Assembly (NCBI RefSeq): GCF_900538805.1
Contig: NZ_UPZP01000016.1
Span: 1 to 31,864 of the forward strand
DNA from: an uncultured Dialister sp.
Lineage (GTDB): Bacteria; Bacillota; Negativicutes; Veillonellales; Dialisteraceae
Direction of reading: 5' to 3'
DNA: 31,864 bases
The position numbers were made by a program, and so were the translations under genes. This document shows, one piece after another, positions 30,764 through 31,864 of this stretch. Below the pieces are notes generated by a model, which was not told where the DNA came from, ran no database searches, and was given only the letters and a program-made list of their open reading frames with translations. The first letter of the stretch is position 1. Each line of letters begins with the position of its first letter.

Positions 30764-31207
30764 TCACTTAATCAAGAGTACCGGGCACTTCACGTGGTGC
30801 ACGGTGTAGTAGCTCACACTGCCAAGGAACATGGAGGAGAAGGAATTCCTTCCACTGCTGCCCATGATGATGAGGTCCGTACCGTCGTCTTCGGCGGTGA
30901 GGGCAATCATGACCTCCGGCGAACCCATGAGGATTTCCTGGCGCACCTTCACCCCCTCCGGCACCCGTTCCATGAGGCGGGCCAGCACGGCGGCGCCCTT
31001 TTCCTTCAGCGGGCTGGTGTCGTCGTTCTTTTCATTGAAATGGATGGTGAAATCGGGGGAGCTCATGCTTTCCGCATTGGCCACATAAATCACATGGACC
31101 TCTGCGCCCCAAAGCTTTGCCATGTCCATGCCGTAATCGAAAGCCCGGTCTGACATTTTCGAATCGTCCACCGGAATCAGAATCTTATGTATTTCTCTAT
31201 CTATCAT
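30764..31207 (-). CDS. Universal stress protein, UspA family
   Basis: 147 residues, one Usp domain. The N-terminus is HKILIPVDDSKMSDRAFDYG. The C-terminal ATP-binding loop reads IIMGSSGRNSFSSMFLGSVS, followed by HHVKCPVLLIK, so the G-2x-G-9x-G(S/T) pattern of ATP-binding members is met. Such proteins help cells survive stress; the target is unknown. Start ATG at 31207 follows AAGGGA. It lies 64 bases after a second usp gene on the same strand and probably shares its transcript. Confidence 0.93.
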   Translation of the reverse strand: MIDREIHKILIPVDDSKMSDRAFDYGMDMAKLWGAEVHVIYVANAESMSSPDFTIHFNEKNDDTSPLKEKGAAVLARLMERVPEGVKVRQEILMGSPEVMIALTAEDDGTDLIIMGSSGRNSFSSMFLGSVSYYTVHHVKCPVLLIK

Positions 31208-31271
31208 AAAAATCCCTTCTTTCTGCCTGCAGGAAATATCCCGCCAGGCCGCGATTTCAAAAAAAGACAGA

Positions 31272-31700
31272 CTATTTTACAATCAGTACCGGACATTTCG
31301 CATGATGCACGGTATAATGGCTCACGCTGCCCATGACGAAGGAAGAAACGGAACCTTTACCGCTGTTGCCCATGACAATGAGATCCGCCCCCTCCGCCTC
31401 TGCCGTGCGGATGATGGACGATCCCGGCACGCCGATGGAAACGATTCTGCGCACCTTCACATCCTCAGGAGCGTCCTGGGCATAGAGCGCAAGGATATCC
31501 TCCCCCTTCTTCTTCACAGAAGCCGTATCCGTCTCCGCCAGGCTCACCCGGTACACCGGATACATGAGGGTGTCCGCATCCACCACATAGAGAAGAATGA
31601 TTTCCGCCTCCGTCTTCCGTGCAAAAGCCACGGCGTAAGAAAAGGCTCTCTCCGAAGCATCGGAGCCGTCAATGGGAACGAGTATTTTTTTGATGTCCAT
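31272..31700 (-). CDS. Universal stress protein, UspA family (paralogue)
   Basis: 142 residues from ATG 31700, seven bases after GAAGGAGG; an upstream in-frame ATG at 31733 lacks a site. It has KKILVPIDGSDASERAFSYA at the start and LIVMGNSGKGSVSSFVMGSVS then HHAKCPVLIVK at the end, with an intact ATP-binding glycine pattern. It closely resembles the downstream usp gene, most strongly in the last 35 residues, so the pair looks like a tandem duplication. A TGCTATAAT extended -10 lies about 45 bases upstream. Confidence 0.93.
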   Translation of the reverse strand: MDIKKILVPIDGSDASERAFSYAVAFARKTEAEIILLYVVDADTLMYPVYRVSLAETDTASVKKKGEDILALYAQDAPEDVKVRRIVSIGVPGSSIIRTAEAEGADLIVMGNSGKGSVSSFVMGSVSHYTVHHAKCPVLIVK

Positions 31701-31747
31701 AATAAGACCTCCTTCGAACTGACACTTTCCCATAATTCCTTAATTAT

Positions 31748-31756
31748 ATTATAGCA
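31748..31756 (-). promoter_or_regulatory. Extended -10 promoter of the usp pair
   Basis: TGCTATAAT on the minus strand: TG, one base, then consensus TATAAT (31753-31748). A clear -35 box is not visible. Confidence 0.6.
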
Positions 31757-31788
31757 GATTTCATGATCCGCTGGGCCGCTTCGCGGCC

Positions 31789-31864
31789 TAGGGAAGCGCT
31801 GATTAAATCGTTATCGGATTTCATTCTTGTATTTTTATTCAATGCAAGGAATAAGTCGACGCGA
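31789..31864. mobile_element. TA-flanked MITE, third copy, cut by the window end
   Basis: TAGGGAAGCGCTGATTAAAT starts at a TA and continues with GTATTTTTATTCAATGCAAGG and GTCGACGCGA. It is collinear with the first half of the 165-bp copy at 3771-3935. The second half lies beyond the window. A GGCCGCTTCGCGGCC-type palindrome directly precedes it. Confidence 0.7.

Noticed and set aside
31208..31271. Possible terminator between the two usp genes
   Set aside because: The T tract precedes rather than follows the only weak stem on the minus strand, so it is more likely simple operon spacing.

Overview
The window reads as chromosomal DNA from an anaerobic, diderm member of the Firmicutes, most likely a Negativicutes (Veillonella/Dialister/Megasphaera-like) bacterium. 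Three T-box leaders and strong AAGGAGG ribosome sites point to Firmicutes. An MCE/MlaD lipid-transport protein points to an outer membrane. An NADH-dependent-type glutamate dehydrogenase and a complex I/Ech-type proton antiporter subunit suit an amino-acid-using anaerobe. The genus is inference; there is no rRNA gene to anchor it.

Layout. From 1 to 14.6 kb every gene is on the minus strand: a partial NuoL/EchA-like subunit, a T-box-controlled YkvI-type transporter, yigZ, metQ with a methionine T-box, a small unknown gene, mmuM, an amino-acid binding lipoprotein, metA with a second methionine T-box, and an Amt-PII fusion with a structured leader. From 15.7 to 29.0 kb genes are on the plus strand: gdhA, nfo, a MNT-HEPN pair, sbcD-sbcC, dnaB, a family 4-like uracil-DNA glycosylase with an L,D-transpeptidase, a nitroreductase and a GIY-YIG nuclease. 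From 29.3 kb to the end genes are again minus: an orphan Phd/YefM antitoxin, mlaD and two usp genes. Two themes stand out: methionine supply (metQ, mmuM, metA) and DNA repair/replication (nfo, sbcCD, dnaB, udg). Nitrogen assimilation (amt-PII, gdhA) lies between them. A cluster of DnaA-box-like sites at 12.48-12.67 kb, near the change of gene direction, is a candidate replication origin.

The most unusual content is between the genes. Nearly every intergenic gap holds a 200-600 bp mosaic of short palindromes joined by 9-bp GGTTCAGAG-type tracts, often ending in GTATTCCCGA on one side and a GGCCGC/GCGGCC hairpin on the other. Other repeats are an 8-bp CCCACTAG minisatellite, a 59-bp tandem hairpin repeat, two REP-like families (TCATTCTGAGCG and TCATTTCGAGCG), and a TA-flanked palindromic MITE present in full, miniature and window-truncated forms. 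The GIY-YIG gene sits between 184-bp direct repeats built from the TCATTTCGAGCG family, which suggests a nuclease-linked repeat system. All repeat calls are by eye; copy number in the rest of the genome is unknown.
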